Source of the DNA: Lanius collurio
Taxonomy: Eukaryota > Chordata > Aves > Passeriformes > Laniidae
Length of the DNA stretch: 64,000 nucleotides
Assembly: GCA_020086605.1 (NCBI GenBank)
Contig: JACBWW010000004.1
Span: 10,337,073 to 10,401,072, forward strand
Direction of reading: 5' to 3'
Position 1 is the first letter of the stretch. Each line of letters begins with the position of its first letter. The notes beneath the pieces are model-generated. The model did not search any database and had not been told where the DNA came from. It saw only the letters and a program-made list of their open reading frames with translations. Made by a program: the position numbers and the translations under genes. Positions 61,140 through 64,000 of the stretch are shown here, one piece after another.

Positions 61140-64000
61140 CTGTAATTTTTTTTAAATAATTTTGAAGTATGTTGCACTTTTATTGGTGGGTGAACAAAGG
61201 TTTGTTTGGCTGTTTTGCAAAGCATGGGAGATGGTTTTCATTTCTATGACAGGTGAAAATTAAAATATGCAGGAGGGCAGGAATTTTCAGAATCACTTCT
61301 ATTAAGAGTAACTTTCCCTTACTGGTCTAATCTGGGTAAGAAGAAATAATGAACTCCAAGTTATACAATATTTTTTTTGTTCCAAACAGTTTTCACTGGG
61401 ATTTTTTTACTTAAAAACCCTCCTTCAAGATGAAAATTCTCTACCCAGCCTTTTGCTGGACCAAGATTTGCAGATGCAAAAAGAAAACAATGAATTCTGA
61501 AATAATTAGGATCAGAAATAAAGCAAAAACCATTTTCAGAAGCACATTAAAAATGTACACAGAAAATAATCTTAGCTTCGTGGACATAAAGTGAGAAATA
61601 ATCTTATATAATATTACACCCAGGTTAAAATTTTCCATGGAATATCATAAACACACAATTTTTGTAAGGATGATATTCGACTGCTCTATTCAGCCCTATT
61701 TATTTTAGTCTCCATAACATGTTGTGAGATTTTCAGTAAACCAAAGAAGGAGATAAGATTAAATGAGTGAAAGGATCATTGGGCTCTAAATAATTCCTGG
61801 TTCTCCACATAGAATTCAAAGAGTGATTAATCTGAAAAGATTAAACCATTTTATTTTCACTTGCTGAACAATATAATTTAAAAGCTCAGCAATAAAATGT
61901 TTGATTTTGACAGTGTTTCATAATTCTAACACAAGCCAACAGATACTTCCCAGGACTTTTCCTGACATTTTACTTTACCAGAAATATTACTACACTTTCT
62001 GATGCATTAAAGGTCTCTTTTCTCATACTTTACCCTCATGGAAAATATACAGCAGGATAGAGTGAACAGAGCTTCACCCTGATTTGTTTGTCATAGCTCT
62101 ACTAAAGATCAAGTTTATGGAATATCAGTCACCCCATTTTTATTTCTGATGTAGGAACCTGCAAAAAGCCAGCAAGGGAGAACTACTTGTTTAAAACTGC
62201 AAAAGCTCTACAATCCAGTTTAGTCAATAGATCTTCAGACTCTGGAAAACTACCGCTGTCTTTAGCTATAACAAGCCTAAACTAAACATTCATTTCATCA
62301 ACACAAGGTACAGGGTATCCTGTTATCACATGAGGCTGTTTAAACCCAAGCTATGAAAGAAAATTCAAGACAGCTCTATGTCTACAGTGGCTAAGATAAC
62401 TTTTATCCCTCGAAATTTGTGTGCATTTGTATGTGTCTATATAAGGTATATCAGATGCACACACATATCCTCCCCAGCCCTCATCAAAACCTTCTCACAT
62501 CACCAAACACACAGACACAGTTAATATACAGCCTCCATGCCTGAATTCAGTCTAACCTTACCTCCAAAGATTCATCTCTTTATTCATGTGCCCCTTATAC
62601 CAGATCCCTTTACCTTCAAATTACTCTAAGGTATATCACAATGTAACATAAAACATCAGATCACAATTACATCATGCTTTATCATCCCAACTGTGATCCC
62701 AATCAATCAAACTCTCACAGTGACTGCCCAGGATACTGCAGAGGATACAGGAACAAATACATGATCCTGGTGTTTAATTCATACAGAATGCACACTGAAT
62801 TCAGCTTGCATTTGGACTGTGCAAGGATGCCCATCTTGGATCTAGAAAGGACAGATGAGCATGAAAATGGTCCATTCGAGTGCTATGTATAAAATACATG
62901 TTTTTCTACTACAGATGTACATCCTCCATTTAAGAGTCAGTCAGTTCCTTAGCCAAATCAGATCTTCTCAGTACTGCCAATGCAGTGTTAAAAACTGAAA
63001 CAAAACTCCAAAAAAAATTTTTTTACAAACACTTAAGTTTTTAGGAAGGAATAATAAATACTGAGTAGGAGAAAAGGGGCAGTAATTAGTCATCTAGTTC
63101 CCAAATCACCTGTCATATTCCGAATCATACTGTCAGAGTTTTCTTGAGATCAGTAGTTACTAGCCACATGAAACATTTTATATACACATTTTTAGTGGAA
63201 ACTTTGTTTTAACTTTAGGTGATGAACTACTTGAGCCTGGAAAGTAAAGTGTAGAAATACTAAATACATCTAATAAAACCACACTGTCTAACAATGCCTA
63301 CTGTGAGACTGACACTCCTTATGCAACAAATTCCTTTAAGCCCAGTATATAGCAGGTGGTTGGTGCCATAAAATGAAGAACAATCATCCACTGACATACC
63401 TGTTTATTGAATCATTACGTCACTTGTTCCCCCTGTGAGCCTGTGACAACCCACACATATGTTCTGTAAGGAACTGGTTGATTTCCAGCTCTCACTGGGC
63501 TAGCACAGCAGGCTATATCCTGCTAACTCAGAAATTCCCCTATTTCATTTCACAGCTTAGTCAGCTCCCACAGTGACAAGGTATCCTCCTTCCAGCTGAT
63601 TATCGAGTAAGTTGATATGTTTTGATTATGAATTTGCATCTGCTGGAAGTATTCCAGGTCTTAAAGAGGGAACATGAAAAGATCTGAATCTGACATCACT
63701 TTTAAATCATCAGTCTACACAGCACTCAGAGCAATAACTGTCAGTAGCCACAATTATTGAGAGATTACTGGGACCCTGTTGCGCTGCCTATTCTACAGAC
63801 ACCTGACAGAAGGGCAACATTTTCACAAAATGTCAGTAAATACAAAATAAGGGGCAGAGACATGTACAAGCATGAAGAGGAGATGTGTAATATACAGTAC
63901 TGACAGGCAGAAGTACTTTGTCTGCCATGTTTAAAACCTGAAAGACAAAGATCAGACTCAAAACAGGTGACCCATGAGGCAAGTCTAGCAAATATTTACT
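61140..64000 (-). other. UNC79: UNC79 intron, at least 2.9 kb, runs off window
   Basis: Upstream intron of the gene. No further exon could be recognised before the window edge, though a short diverged one could be missed. Confidence 0.7.

Noticed and set aside
1..64000. CRISPR arrays, bacterial operons, prophage or a novel defence system
   Set aside because: No evenly spaced repeats, no dense ORF clusters and no ribosome-binding patterns; everything recognisable is vertebrate intronic gene structure.

Overview
The window is nuclear DNA from a vertebrate, most likely a bird. It is AT-rich and intron-rich and carries one recognisable gene. The background contains CR1 LINE relics with avian-type 3' ends, old amniote MIR-like SINE relics, and a solo LTR of a family I recall as common in bird genomes. 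Nothing bacterial or phage-like was seen: no operons, tRNA genes, CRISPR arrays or insertion sequences.

The gene is UNC79, the large cytoplasmic partner of UNC80 in the NALCN sodium-leak channel complex. It lies on the minus strand and is cut off at its 5' side by the window edge. I placed 25 coding exons from 61139 down to the stop codon at 2732-2734. Each was placed from its splice sites, its codon phase and its match to the remembered vertebrate UNC79 protein. All 24 exon junctions agree in phase. Together they hold 4253 coding bases, or 1416 residues plus a stop, which is a little over half of a protein of about 2600 residues. The N-terminal half and the promoter lie beyond 64000. Many exons are too short to stand out as open frames, including 33813-33851 (39 bp) and 3621-3662 (42 bp).

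Layout from the 5' side of the gene: 61139-55719 encodes conserved helical repeat sequence. 51368-50145 is one giant 1224-bp exon for an acidic, serine-rich and probably disordered segment. 48361-39675 holds four small linker exons. 37925-2732 encodes the conserved C-terminal helical part. The probable 3' UTR runs down to about 1618, with candidate poly(A) signals at 2218-2223 and 1636-1641. The left edge (1-1600) has a shuffled CR1 relic and no recognised gene.

Intronic items of note are a 594-bp solo LTR flanked by a perfect 5-bp target duplication (46139-46742), an eroded CR1 reverse-transcriptase fragment of about 0.9 kb (36780-37710), a perfect 37-bp-arm palindrome with a 1-base spacer (12788-12862), a perfect 32-bp tandem duplication (49201-49264), and a compact CpG cluster at about 58160-58480 that is out of place in this AT-rich intron. 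I found no unknown multi-gene system. The best leads are the CpG cluster, the palindrome and the in-frame skippable exon architecture.
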